A program made the position numbers and the translations under genes. A stretch of 64,000 bases of DNA from contig WHUX01000055.1 in assembly GCA_015179025.1 (NCBI GenBank), positions 124,001-188,000 of the forward strand. Direction: 5' to 3'. Numbering within the stretch: the first letter of the stretch is position 1; every line of letters begins with the position of its first letter. The notes beneath the pieces were generated by a model. It saw only the letters and a list, made by a program, of their open reading frames with translations. It did not search any database and was not told the DNA's origin. The stretch comes from Terfezia claveryi (Eukaryota > Ascomycota > Pezizomycetes > Pezizales > Pezizaceae). This document shows positions 24,601 through 36,400 of the stretch, one piece after another.

Positions 24601-26646
24601 ATGCCTCCATCAAATTCTCCTACTGTATGATACTACCTTTGTTCCACCATCACCATTCGCTCCTCTTACTCAGTATCTGGCTGACTTGACTCTTTGGGCC
24701 CCGCTTCGAAGGCTACACCTGTCCAGACGCTTCCCTCGCTCATTTACTTTTACCCGCCAGCGGGGGCCTCCACGACGAATGGTGGTGAGGTGGCACCCGA
24801 GAATTCCACCTCCCACCGTCAGCCTCCGACTGGAGTAGACATCTTCCCCCGTGCCACCCTAAACCAAACCTTACTTCCGCAGCCACCCTCGCATAATGTC
24901 CCACTATACGGTCAGCTCCCACCCCTCCAGTCCGTAGGGCCTCGCCGGGTGGGATATGCACCCCATCGGATATCCATTCGAAACCCGGAACCCCGACTCA
25001 ACATCACCGAGCGAGATCCTGAGCAAGCCTACGGCCCTCGTGTCCCATCCCTCATTCCTGGACAGCGACAGAGTCTATACAACTGGGCCCCCGCACAGAC
25101 AGCACCTGGTCTAATGTACTTTGCTGGCAGTCCCGTAGATGTTTCCAATGCAAGTGCCCGGCGGGACAACGACGACGTCACGGGTCTGATATTCGGAAGG
25201 ATGAGGGATGGCTCACCGCCATTGGCTACCTCGCCTGCTTCCCCCCCCGCACCGGAAATTGCATCAGCATCAGCAAGACTGAGGCCAATGACTGCCGACG
25301 GGGGGCGTGAACGTAGGGCACAGCTGGATAACGGAACTAACCGGCCATTTTCTACCGCGGCAAGCTTACGGAGGTATATGCGTGGCCAACCCCAACGGTC
25401 ACGGAATATCTGGGCAGGGTACGCTGCCGATGCGGAGAGGGAGCGGGAACGAGCAAGGCAAAGAGATAGAGATAGGGAGTTGAGGGAGATTGATGACGCG
25501 ATAGACGCTGCTATCGATGCTGCTTGGGTTCCGGTCAGAGGTAGTAGGAGTAGTGGGGTGAGTGTAGGGCATAATCGAGCAACGGCGATGGCGCGGAGAA
25601 ATTCGATAGCGAGAGAGTCGATATTGTTTACCTCATGCAAGGACCTAGAAGAGACTTTGAAGTACCTTGAAAAGCTCCGGCGATGTAACAGCATAGGAGA
25701 GTCTCTGAGGTTGGCACTGGCGTCTGGGTTTACGAGGGATTCGGCATGGTTAAGTTTTGATGGGTGTGATTGCTCATTTGATGACTTTTTACTAGACACG
25801 AGGATGCTCAAGGCGGTAAAGACGTCGTGGCTGGATATTGGAGGGACGTTCTGGGGGAGTCAAACTACTCTAGTATCCTCAGGGAGCTCGAGTTTGGCCT
25901 CGGAAGCATACTCGCCGAATAGGTGGACCGTGAAAGTTAATATCTCGGGCATCGATTATGACAATCTGAGGCTGAATGGGACGATGGAGGCATATGCAGA
26001 TTGGGAAAAACATGCAGAAAACCATAACTATAACCATACAAATAGCCACAACGACCAGACCTTCTTATCATCAACACCAGATAAATCATTAGCCAATCCA
26101 TCGTCCTCAACCCAATCCGCTAATTCTTCATCCTCATCAAAAGACACTATGACCCCCATCATAACCTACCTCGAAGGGGAAATCATTGATTTCCGCACAC
26201 ATACACTACAAACAACCTCCTACTCTAGCACAATCACAGATGATGCCTTGTACTGGCAAAAACTGGAACCATTCTCATATTATGAACCAGAGACACTAAT
26301 GCAGTTGCTCACCAGCAAGATGTTTTTGGAGAAGTTGATGGGGGAGTATGTTTTGATGAGGTGGAAGGAAAAGTGTTTTATCAAGGGGGGCACAGCGGGG
26401 GGGGTGTCGACACGGGATAATGGTGGTGACATGGGGAGTGGGAATGATGATGGTGAGGTGGGAGTGGGAGTGGGAGTGGGAATGGGCGGAGGTGGGCTGT
26501 TGACGATTGGGGGGTTTTATTTTGTGAGTATGAAGAGGAGCGATGGGGCGGTTCGGGGATTTTATTATGACCCCAAGAGTACACCGTATCAGGAGTTGGT
26601 ATTGAAGCCGAGGAAGAGGGTATTTCCGACTTATGATTTTAGGTAG
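24601..26646 (+). CDS. GID4: Gid4/Vid24-family substrate receptor of the GID/CTLH ubiquitin ligase
   Basis: The C-terminal domain, from about residue 380, is the Gid4/Vid24 beta-barrel. It shows SWLDIGGTFWGSQ, WTVKVNISGIDYDNLRLNG, ITYLEGEIIDFRTHTLQT, WQKLEPF, and the family-ending block GGFYFVSMKRSDGAVRGFYY to PTYDFR at the stop. Known role: Gid4 binds Pro/N-degrons and brings gluconeogenic enzymes to the GID E3 ligase when glucose returns. The N-terminal 380 residues are Pro/Ser/Arg-rich and poorly conserved. A Gly/Val stretch at 26459-26485 comes from a GTGGGA microsatellite, in an insertion before the last strands. The long frame lacks an ATG near its start. A first exon 24601-24624 (MPPSNSPT) with an intron 24625-24711 (CTGAC branch site) restores one and gives 652 residues. 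This start is tentative; the rest is firm. Confidence 0.88.
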
Positions 26647-27266
26647 GCGGGAGAAGGTGTTTTGGCAGGTGTAATATAATTTTCCATGGTCCATTCCGTG
26701 CTACGTTGTCTATTTACCTTCTTCCCTGTGGTTGCACCTGTATTCTTCATGAGCTTGCTTTGCTTGCATCTCGTTCATGCTGCAATTTGCACCGGCTATT
26801 TGTTTCTGCAGTTCAGACTCACTCATCTCGTATTTTGTTGCTCTGGAAGTTGAGGCTCCTTCTGTTTTCCCTCTCCCGTTCTGATAATGTGGCGATTGAC
26901 AGGTTTTATCTTCTATAAATCTGCGAATTCACAAATAATTATTGACCGAATGGACCACTCACGGCACTGTACAATTTATTACATATTATTATATGTATAA
27001 TCTCAGCCAAGCAGCGGGTGACATAAAGTAACAAGCGACCGTGTCAACAACACCTCGACCCCACGGAAACATTTCAGCCCATCATCCAACCACGTTCACT
27101 ACTTGCTCCAGTTTCACGCTCTTTTCCCCGGAATTCATTTGAACAGCTTCACTTCTTGCTTCTGTAGTCACCTTTTCACGAATTTGGATCGCTTTGATAG
27201 TGATTGATACCCAGACGGTTACGTTCTTCTTATACCAATTCCAAAACACTCCCACTCGTACTTGCC
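26647..27266. other. Intergenic region between the Gid4-like gene and Hut1-like gene
   Basis: It contains the 3' end of one gene and the promoter of the next, both on the plus strand. An AT-rich patch with ATTATTATATGTATAAT-like palindromic character lies near 26980-27000. No other feature is seen. Confidence 0.4.
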
Positions 27267-28414
27267 ATGACGAAGCAAGAAGAAGAACAGGTCGTCCCCA
27301 TGAAGGGCAAGAAACATCATACATCCCCGATACCCGCCAAAGCCCCCCTCATCGCCGCTCCCTCATCAGGATCTATTCTTCAACTCCTCATCTGCGTCGG
27401 TGGGATCTACGCTTCCTTGTAACTGCCCCTCCCGCAACCTCGCCTGCGCAACCAGTTCACTAACTATAAACTCACAGCTTAACCTGGGCCGTCCTCCAAG
27501 AGCGCATCACCACTACCTCCTACGGCCCCGACAAGCTCATCTTCCGCTCCCCCCTCGTCCTCAACACCGTCCAATCCCTCTTCGCCTCCATCACAGGCTA
27601 TCTTTACTTCCACTACACTCGGCGGAACCCCCCCCAAAATAAACCCCGCCCCGCAACATCCATCTTCCCTTCGCGAGATGTTAATCTCAAACTTCTCCTT
27701 GTCTCAATCACCCAGTCCCTCGCCTCCCCATTCGGATACGCATCACTAAAACACATCGACTACATCACCTTCATCCTAGCCAAGTCCTGTAAGCTCCTTC
27801 CCGTAATGTTCCTGCACCTGACGATCTTCAAGAAATCCTACCCCTTCTACAAGTACGCCGTTGTCGCCTCCGTCACGGCGGGGGTGGCAGTATTTACTCT
27901 CTACCACCCCACCTCCTCCACAAAAAAAAAAGGGGCCGAGACAAGCTCCGCGTGGGGCCTTCTCCTCCTCGGGATCAACCTCCTCTTCGACGGCCTTACA
28001 AACTCCATGCAAGACCACATCTTCCAAACCAACCCCGGCACTGTCTCAGGCCCACAAATGATGACGGCACTAAACTTTCTCAGCTCCCTCCTCACAACAA
28101 TATACCTCCTCCTCTCCCCCTTCACAAACGAACTTGGCTCCGCATCAGCGTTTATCAAAAACCATCCTAGAGTGCTGTGGGATATTATCGGCTTCTCAGC
28201 GTGTGGTGCGCTGGGACAGGTGTTTATCTTTCATACGCTAGCCACGTTTGGGAGTCTGGTGCTTGTGACGGTCACGGTGACAAGGAAGATGGTTAGTATG
28301 ATGTTGAGTGTGGTCATGTTTGGCCATAGGCTGAGTGGGATGCAGTGGGTGGGCGTGGGAATGGTGTTTGGTGGGATTGGGGCGGAGGCGGAGATGAAGA
28401 GGAGGGGGAGGTAG
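27267..28414 (+). CDS. HUT1: UDP-galactose/nucleotide-sugar transporter of the ER, Hut1 (SLC35B) family
   Basis: Exons are 27267-27418 and 27478-28414, giving 362 residues, the usual family size. The join restores GGIYASFLTWAVLQERI, a Hut1/SLC35B1 hallmark in the first membrane segment. Further family blocks are SLASPFGYASLKHIDYITF, LAKSCKLLPVMFLH, LLFDGLTNSMQDHIFQ, and SLVLVTVTVTRKMVSMMLSV in the terminal helices. About ten membrane segments are expected. Role: imports nucleotide sugar (probably UDP-sugar) into the ER lumen for glycosylation or folding. The intron has a CTAACTATAA branch region. The stop falls right after a GGAGGGGGAGG run; see the finding on a lysine-rich continuation in another frame. 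It converges on NSE3, with 0.7 kb between stops. Confidence 0.92.
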
Positions 28415-29109
28415 CGAAGAGGGAGGCGAAGAAGGCGATGAAGGAGAAGTAGGGGTTTATGTGATGTGGCATAGCGTGGTGTGGTGTGAGAGTGGAGTGT
28501 GGGGAAGCTGAGGGGAGTAGAATTAGAGTGGGAGATAGGTTGTGTTTCACTTTTTTCTTATATCATACACCCTTGGAGTTTGCTTGGCTTTTTTCACTTT
28601 TTCCCCCTTTTGTTTCACGACTTATCCCTAGAGTATGTACTGAACGATGGAGGTGTTTATACATATACTTATTGTTATGAGTATACATATATAGACTAGA
28701 GGCTGAATTCCCTGCGCATTCACATTCACAGTCAGTATGTTCCCAAGAACCCCATTATGAAACTCCCCGGATGCATGGTCATGATCGAGTGCGTATCCTA
28801 AATGTTCTTCAAAAATTAAACCTAAGCCACACGGGCGGGGGGTAGTTGGGGATTGGTATACCTTCCCCCCCCCACCCCTTCTCTATAACCGTAAATATAT
28901 TTCAGGCAAATGCCAAATCAACATGAATGCGGTATTTGATGTAGTGATAATAAGTGGATATATGTATGTATGGAAGCAGGTAATGATCTGAATACTGCGC
29001 CTCCAACGCCCCGCCCAACCAAACCCAACCCAACCCAACCCAGCCCCATTTCTCATCTGGATAAAAAAGAGGAGAAGAAATCAAAAGCCGTTATTCACTA
29101 TCCTCCCCG
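28415..29109. other. Convergent intergenic region (HUT1 / NSE3 3' ends)
   Basis: It holds both 3' ends. T-rich sequence at 28540-28680 fits a plus-strand terminator/UTR. A tandem CCCAA run occurs at about 29022-29042, before the NSE3 end. Confidence 0.4.
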
Positions 29110-30381
29110 CTATTCACTATCATCCCCCTCCTCCTCTACCTCCTCCTCATCATCATCGCCCTCCTCCCTCCTTCCACTTCCCCCCCCGCCCCCAGCCTGT
29201 GCCTTTCCCTTCGCCTTCTTCGTAGCCGTACAAATCTCCTCAATCCCAATATTCCTTCCCACCCGCTCCTCTACATCCTCCGGCGCCCGCACGCCATATA
29301 CCTCCTTCACTAGACTCACGACGCCCTCCTTCCCAATCTCCATCTTCGCCCTCGGGCCAAGATGGTATTCCCAGCTAGTCTCCCCACCGGTGTTATCCTT
29401 GATGCGGAGGAGGTACCCCTGCTTGCACATGGTCGCAAGGAGCTTCTCTGTGCGATCAACGGGAGTGTTTTGCTCAATGTTAAGCCTGCGAAGGTACCGA
29501 TCTAGTTTCGCTTCATTGATGCTTCGGCCATTGAGGTACACCAAGGAGCATATTGTGGTGGTGAGGGCTACGTAGGCTTCTTCCTTGGTGTTTGTGAGGG
29601 CGGTTCCTGCGGAGAGGATTTCTGGCACACGGAAGGCGGGTGGGAGGAGAGTCGTGAGGATGTAGGATTTGGAGGAGGTGGGTTTCTGTAAGCGGAGGGC
29701 GGAGCGTTTTTGCGTGAGGGTGAGCTTGTCCCGTATTGGGAGCTCGGTGAGGGTCATACCGAAAACGGTACGGAGGGCGGCTTGCGCGGAGGCGAAGACG
29801 GGCTTGAAAAGCCGAGAGTTGGTGGAGGTAAGAACTGGAAGGTAGGGGGGTTAGTGTGGAGAATAGAGGTAGTTTTTTTTTGGGGGGAAGGGGGAGGGGG
29901 TACTTTTGTTTGCGATGTCGGTCCTGCGGATGGGTTGGCGGGTGTACTCGCTCGCTAGGGCGAGCCGCACAAGTTTTTTAGAAAGCCGGTCGACGGTAAT
30001 CTCGCCTACGTATCCCATTTCGTCAGTTTATGCCACCCTTTCCCCTTCCCTGGAAATATAACAAGACCTTGGCCCCTGTTATCCTCCTCCCCCGCGTCCT
30101 CCTCGTTGTCTTCTTCATCATCACTGTTCCGGCGCGGTGGTGCTTCAATCTGGCTCTGGACTTGTCTCCGCTGCTGGTGCTGGTGCTGCTTCTTGGATTG
30201 GTGGGATGAGGATGAAGGGCCGGCTAGGCGGCGGCGCTGGGGGGGGGAACCGTCGTCGGGGGAGATGTGCGTGGCGGGCTGGGGGCGTTGTTTGTTAGTT
30301 TGTGTGCAAGCAAAACACATGGGGATCTGACGGTAGACTTACGGGCCTTGCTCGCTTTTTGGATGGGGGTGGGCCGGGCAT
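29110..30381 (-). CDS. NSE3: Nse3-like MAGE-domain subunit of the SMC5/6 complex
   Basis: Minus-strand exons are 30381-30343, 30278-30068, 30005-29904 and 29834-29110, giving 358 residues. The N-terminus is basic, then acidic and disordered (DDEEDNEEDAGEEDN). The MAGE/Nse3 winged-helix pair follows: VDRLSKKLVRLALASEYTRQ, PIRRTDIANK, FKPVFASAQAALRTVFGM, LTELP, and the distal block CKQGYLLRIKDN to WEYHLGPRAKMEIGKEGVV. The C-terminal tail is Gly- then Glu/Asp-rich. Known role: with Nse1 and Nse4, Nse3 forms the DNA-binding, kleisin-bridging part of SMC5/6 in the nucleus, needed for recombination repair. The first and third introns have good sites, the first with an ACTAAC branch. The second intron (30006-30067) starts with an unusual GTCTTG and is chosen because it restores frame. 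The gene is divergent from DUF7918 protein A. Confidence 0.87.
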
Positions 30382-30987
30382 GGCAGTGGTTTTTTGGGGT
30401 GCAGGGGTTTTTTATTTTTTTATTTTTCTTAATTTTTTCTTGTGCTTGGTGGAATATATGGGTTATAAGGGTAAAAGGGAGGGGGAGAATCGATATGCGC
30501 GCCTGGTGTTGCGCGACGGGGAAGACGGTTGTTGATACGGCTTGGCGTGAGTATGTTATGTACTAGTATGTACAGTACTGTACAGTACAGCACAGATGTG
30601 ATATGTATAATGTACAGTCCGGTACTGATGATGTATAAGTATTCTCTATGTATATATAGTTACATAGAGAATATACATAAAATACATCCTTCATTGTATA
30701 AATACTTGTGTACAGGACAGTATGCGTGTGTTGGATGTGCAATTAGGCTCCCACCAGCTGGGCCACAGGATGGAAACAACGCGAGTCAGCCCCGTCCACA
30801 ACCCGTACTGCTCGTACCTTCTCGCACTCTCGCCAAAACACCAGAAGTAAAAATTGTGTTCTCGCTCTTGTGCCCCATAAGTACAATACTTGGAGCAAGG
30901 CATCAGCTCGGGTTTGAGAATGACATGCTGATATTGAAACGTCTCTAGGTACAGCCCAAGGATACTTACTATCCCCCAAAAGTCAAC
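30382..30987. promoter_or_regulatory. Shared divergent promoter region, NSE3 / DUF7918 protein A
   Basis: The 606 bases between two head-to-head start codons must carry both promoters. They include a palindrome-rich GTACAGTACTGTACAGTAC tract at about 30570-30590 and an inverted repeat at 30640-30673. Bidirectional control is possible but is inference from layout only. Confidence 0.45.
30640..30673. repeat. Perfect 13-base inverted repeat (hairpin)
   Basis: TATTCTCTATGTA at 30640-30652 and its exact complement TACATAGAGAATA at 30661-30673 are separated by 8 bases. It lies about 315 bases upstream of the DUF7918 protein A start. It has neither a GC-rich stem nor transposon-type flanks, so its function is unknown. 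Confidence 0.6.
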
Positions 30988-32136
30988 ATGCCGGCCATCC
31001 TCGGCTCCGCCCTGCAATGCGCAATAACACCAATACGCCATATTCACCGATTCTGGTTCGAAGCCCCTCTGGTGCCCGACCCACCCTTGGAGGAATACAT
31101 GAGTGATGACATTAAAGACATCACAACTACACCCGGCGCTCATTATACCCGGTATGTCAATGTTGATGGCCTGGAGGAGATTAATTTTGCCATCTCGTTT
31201 ACTGTATCCCCAGAATATGTCTGGGAAACTCCATACCTTGGAATCCAGGTATGGGTGGATGGCGTCAATTTGTTACCGTCTATCTATAGGCTGTCCAAAA
31301 ATCATCCCACTCTGAAACTTGTGGACCGTGTATTGCGGAAACCTGGTGACGATGATGTCGTTTATAGATCCGCCCTCAAGTTCGGGAAGCTTGAGATTGG
31401 TTTGTGGCCTCTCCATCATTGCTTGTATACTTGTATTGCTTAAGCTAACCCGAGTAATTGATAATAATTCAGTTGATGATGATGCTGCACTCAACCAGCA
31501 CATTTCCGACGAGGAGCTGAAGCATCTGGGTACAATACTCATTCATCTTTACCGAGGAGCGGACTCCGCAGCACTTCTAAAGCCCACAAAAGCTGCACGG
31601 CCTGAAGGCAGCAAGAAAACTCCAGCAGGACCGTCTGACAGCCCCAATGAACCATTACAATCTGTCACCAAGGTTCCAGAAAAGAAACTAAAAGGACAGG
31701 ATATTGCATATGGGGTGCAATTTGGGCCTGCCCGTGCCGTCGTAAATTCACCATCAAGACCAAGCCCAAACACACGAAGTTGGATGTTGGTCGATGCCCA
31801 GGCTAAACCTTTTATGACGTTTCGATTTTTATACCGTTCTGAAAAGGCACTGCAATCACTGGGAGTTCTTCCGAGGCAAGAAGCCTTGAGACCTGAGTCT
31901 AAGGTAAGTTCGATCACAATCTTCCTGCTCGTTTAATTTGTATGATGTCCCATACTGACATACCCATTAAATAGCCCATTATGGAAATGAGTCCCCGAAT
32001 ACGCATTGAATCCCCTAACAGCTCGAGCGCAACCAAGAATGAGAGGGTTGACAAAGCTCCTAGTCAATCATCACAGGCAGCACCGCATGCTAAAAGGAGA
32101 AAAATCGAGTTTATCGATCTAACTGAGCTCAGTTAG
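30988..32136 (+). CDS. DUF7918-family protein A
   Basis: Exons are 30988-31399, 31473-31903 and 31975-32136, 334 residues. I assign it to the fungal DUF7918 family from its pattern: an N-terminal beta-rich module (YTRYVNVDGLEEINFAISFT, LGIQVWVDG), a linker, then FMTFRFLYRSEKALQSLGVL. No catalytic residues are apparent and no function is known to me. The first intron interrupts a codon after its first base, just past KLEIG, the same position and phase as in proteins B and C. The later introns found in B and C are mostly absent here. The middle (residues about 165-235) is Lys/Pro/Ser-rich and disordered. The tail KRRKIEFIDLTELS joins a basic cluster (likely nuclear signal) to IDLT plus an acidic residue, which resembles a SUMO-interacting motif. 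That reading is inference. Confidence 0.82.
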
Positions 32137-32776
32137 GCTTGTCTATCCACAGTTCGACCACTGGTCCATTTTCTACCTTCTACATCTTCTCTTCTTTTTG
32201 GGGGGGGTTTTACATGCGCTTTTCTGGGCTGCTCGTCGCTCTTCTTTCTCCCTCTCTTTTTAGGTTTCAAGTCCTGAAATGATTAGACTACTCGATTTGG
32301 CGGTCCACTTTCTATTTTCACTTTCAGCCTTTCCTTCTCAGATTTAGCAGCTCTATTTGCAATGCTTCCTCTCTGCCTTAGTTTACTTTACAGTTCCCGC
32401 GACGAGCAAAAGAAAGTTTGGTAACTTCATGCGCCTACTTTGGACATAGCGAATGATGATGACGGCATTGAACGAAGCGGCACTTATCCACTTGTGGATG
32501 TGATTACTGGGATCATTGCATGCACAAACTGCAGGTCTTATGTACGCAAGCGCAGGAACCAAAAACCCCTCCAGAAGAGAAGTAAAGGCCGCAAGATTGT
32601 TGAATCCTCTTATTCTCTTCTCCTTCCCATCTTTGTGTTTTTCTCTGCTCTAAGTGATATTGGATCTATCTTTGTTTTACTGTTGAGGAATAATAACTTT
32701 GTCGCCAATTGAGTCCCTTCCTATCACCTGAATCGCGTACTGTTTCTATCAACAGCAACCACCATCACAAGCAATA
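32137..32776. other. Intergenic region upstream of TMEM205-like gene
   Basis: C/T-rich sequence at 32150-32400 fits a 3' UTR and then a leader. A 90-codon frame at 32440-32712 has no family resemblance and sits in the expected 5' leader. Confidence 0.4.
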
Positions 32777-33451
32777 ATGCCTTTCACCAGTTCCATCTAC
32801 GATAACCTTGGCCCAGCGCACATTTTCATCTTTGGGGCGTCGTTCGGATCTCAGCTTTATCAGGTTTGCCCCCTCCCCCCCTTCTTTCCATCACATCAAT
32901 TTTCTTTCAAGCACTCCCCCTCTACCATACGTAACATTACATTGCACCCTCTCTAACATCCCACCTACAACTCATAGTCCTTCATCTCCGGCCCCATCTC
33001 ATACTCCGCCCTCCCCCGCCAACAGTTCTCGCACCTCCAAGCGCGCACCTTCCCAATTTACTTTGCCCTGCAGACCCTCTCCGCACCTCTCCTCCTTCTC
33101 ACCCTCCCGCGCGGCGCGCAAGATTCCCTCGTTACCTTGTGCAACCCCTCGGAGAACCCGGCGTTTAATACTACAGTTTTGCCAATTCTGGTGGCGTTTG
33201 TGACGAGCGCGGCAAATATGCTGGTGGTGGGACCGATGGCGGGGAGGGTGCTGGAGAAGAGGAGGAAGGTGCTGGAGGGGTTGGAAGGGGGGGAGATAGA
33301 CGGGGGTGTTACCAAGGAGCTGGGGAATAAGAAGTTAAAGGAGTTGGGGAAGGCGTTTGGGAGGGTGCATGGGATTAGTACAGTTTTGAATTTGGTCGGG
33401 GTGGTATCGGTGGGGGTGGTGGGGTGGGAGGTGGGGAAGAGGTTACATTAG
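32777..33451 (+). CDS. TMEM205-like (DUF4149) membrane protein
   Basis: Exons are 32777-32863 and 32978-33451, 186 residues. The protein has about four hydrophobic segments: GPAHIFIFGASFGSQLYQ near the start, PIYFALQTLSAPLLLLTL, TTVLPILVAFVTSAANMLVV followed by GP, and VLNLVGVVSVGVVGWEV at the end. The order GASFGSQ, then F-P-x-YF, then N-x-x-VVGP, then H-GIST-x-LN matches TMEM205-domain proteins of fungi. The intron has a CTCTAACA branch site and a CATAG acceptor. It is located in a membrane; transport activity is not established for the fungal members. The region downstream of residue 115 is charged (KRRKVLEGLEGGE), probably a cytosolic loop. Confidence 0.82.
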
Positions 33452-36400
33452 GATTGGTATTGGGTTGAAGAAGGGGGTTTTAGAGCAAGGGGGAGGGTGT
33501 GGTTCAGGAGTGAATTGAGGTTTTCATGGTGAGGTGGTGAGGTGATTCAGGGGATCTTCCTTAACTCAGGAAGGCTTTTTGGTAGGTCCGGTGTGTTGGT
33601 TTGTTTTGCTGGAAAGTTGGTTCGGCTTTCTGGAATAGGGTTATGAAAGGGAGATTGTCAGTCGCAGTTCACGTTACACCCAGGGAACAGATCAGTACAG
33701 TACAGTAGTGTATAATGAACGCTGGAGAAGGAAAAGTTGTGAGCTGAGAGGAAGCGGGGGCGGGCATGCGGTATGATTATGCGTGCATGCGGCGAATTCT
33801 TTTTATGTTTAGGCAATTTACGAGTATGGTGAATATAATATGACTAGATTCGGGATACATATGGGATGGTATTAGCCTTGTATAGGGTGAGATGAGGTGA
33901 AATTATACTTGAAGTGTATAATGGATACTTGTTGCAGCAGCACCGTTTACCCCCGATTCGGCTCGAGCATTCCATAGAATCTAGTGTCTTGCATGTTAGT
34001 ATGTAGTATATAGTAGTATGTGTTTTATTACGGGGGAAATACCAGAAGGTGAATCTAAGAAATTTGATATACATTGTATATATATATTTATTTATATTTA
34101 TTTTGCGCTTGGGTTTTCAGGGTAAAAGTGTTTGATAAATTATTAAACGAAACGAAAAACGAAACGTCTTTTTTTCCCCCTCACTATAACGTCAATTTCC
34201 CCCACCTTTCTTCACTATCATATATTATTGTTCATTCTTTTTCTTAATTTCGCTCTGTGGGCGTTGAATTCCTTTTTTTTTTTTTTTTGGGGGGGGGTTT
34301 CCTCTTTGAGTTGTTGCTTGCGCCCCCCCTTTCCCCCCGCGATGACAAGGAGAATGTCGAATGGCCCGCTGCGCAGTCTTTTCCTGTGATGATGATGGCC
34401 TGATCTGTGGGGCTTGTGATACAAAGAAACGTTAAAATAAGATCCATCGCCAACCCTAACTAACCTTTGGGCTAGATTTTGTCTTTGTCGTTGGTGGGTG
34501 AGGTGCGCGGATGGTTCGATTTCATAAACTCCGGCCCAAACCCCACGATAAACAGGCTACAGACCACTACTTTGAAAGACAGTTAAATACCACAAGCTAT
34601 TTGGCTGGTGGTTAGTTATTTAACAAATAACTGGCTTCAGATGCTCGCCATACTAAAAGTATTCAGGCCGCATACCACATGAATGAATAATCGTCAGATA
34701 CCAGAAGTAGATTAATAGCTCGATAGTCTCGATCAGGGCTCGGGCTCTGCAAACACTAGCTCTTAGTGTGGGGCGAGGGAAGGTAGATAGATAGTGCGGG
34801 GTGTTCTCTCCAAAAAAAATGAAACCTTACGAAAGGACCTGTATAAACCCCCCCCCCCCCCCCCCCTTCTTCCTCCCCCTCCCCTGCTTCCTTCCCTTTG
34901 ATAAGACAAGAAAGGTGCTGTGGATGGTTATGTGAATCATGAGGTAGGGATTCAAGCAACAAAGTCCACTATTGCATTTAGAAACAACCAAAATTTTCGA
35001 ATTCCAGACTATACCAGTCATTAGTTTTACACCAAAAATCCCCCCCAAAAAAAAAAAAAAAAATACCATGAAAAATCAAGGGAAGCAAGCAGGAAGCTCT
35101 CCACTCGGAATCCTTCCAAGAAATGCCTATTCCTCTGATAGAATATCCCAAGAAAATCTAACAGACCCAACCCCCCAGATTTGCATTGTACTCTTGGTGA
35201 GGGTAACTCTTGGTAATCCCATAGGCAAAACTACTTACTTGGTAAAATATCGAAAACATACAGCCAAAATAGCCAAAAGTGCCCATTGTAGATTCCTGCA
35301 TAAATTGTACTTATCCTCTGAATTCTGTGATGGTTTTTGGTATGGAGCTTTAAGCTTTGATATAGAGTCCATGATTCCAAATTTATAGAGATCTAGACAA
35401 TAGCACTGTGTCAGCGATTTTTTGAGTGAGAAGTTGCCAAATTACGCCATTCCCCCATCCAGATTAGCGATTTTTTTTTATTTTTTTTTTGCTTTTTGGC
35501 TTCAACTCTGCAGGCCACACGGCCTCGAAGCTATACCTACCGGTACCTCTGAACTTTCTTTCCTAAATTCTAAAAAAAATAAAAATAAAAATAAAAAAAT
35601 ATTCCGTGTTATTCTCCTGCAAACTCGATTTTGAACGTTTTTTATACGGCATACGACGGCCACCTTTGGCTGTTTTCGATATATTTCACCAAGAAGTTTT
35701 GCCCACGGATTATACTCATTAACAAGGCTATACTACATACCACCACAAAACCCCTCAACTGACACGATATAAGGGGCAAGTATTGAGCCTTATGCTCCAG
35801 CTTTCCTCAGGTAGTTAAATATTTACGGGATTCCTAAGCTTGCGCTTGGAAGGTAAACGAGAAAAGGAGAGTTCTTCAGCGCGTTGGAAGTTCCTTATAC
35901 CCGAGTACAGATTAGTTAAGAATGTGGGGTGAGTGGTTGTCATGTAGCTTCTCATATAAATTTATATGACAACGGGTCCAATGCCCCCAATTTGCAACAA
36001 CCCTACAGCAGTATTATATATGTAGCATTATTTATAACATGTATCATATATATAATAGTCACCTTCTTCTCTCCGATTTCTATATCTAAACCAATTCGAA
36101 AAGCAAGTCTCGAGCCAAACATAGAGCCCCTTCGAAGACTGAGATCTACAGTAGCGGGGCACGAGGTCAGCGTCGATCTATCTCGACCATCTAAACCATT
36201 TCTTCTATCCCGCTCCATCACATAGCGAAAAATCCCGCTGCGTCAAATGCATCTGTCATGCGGGATTCATCTGGGATGGTAGGTGCATAGTCATCTTGAA
36301 TGGCTACTCTGAGTGGTCAGAGGGGCAGGAAGATGCATGATGTGGGATGGCTTAGGAGGAAGAGTAAACTGTTGCGCACATATTGTGGATATATTACCTC

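Noticed and set aside
25029..25811. 260-codon minus-strand frame inside the Gid4-like gene
   Set aside because: Shadow of the real plus-strand coding frame.
32440..32712. 90-codon frame before the TMEM205-like gene
   Set aside because: No proper ATG start and lies in the expected 5' leader; no family resemblance.
34972..35388. 138-codon frame overlapping the old inverted repeat
   Set aside because: Coding appearance comes from A-runs (poly-Lys) and AT-rich DNA; no domain.
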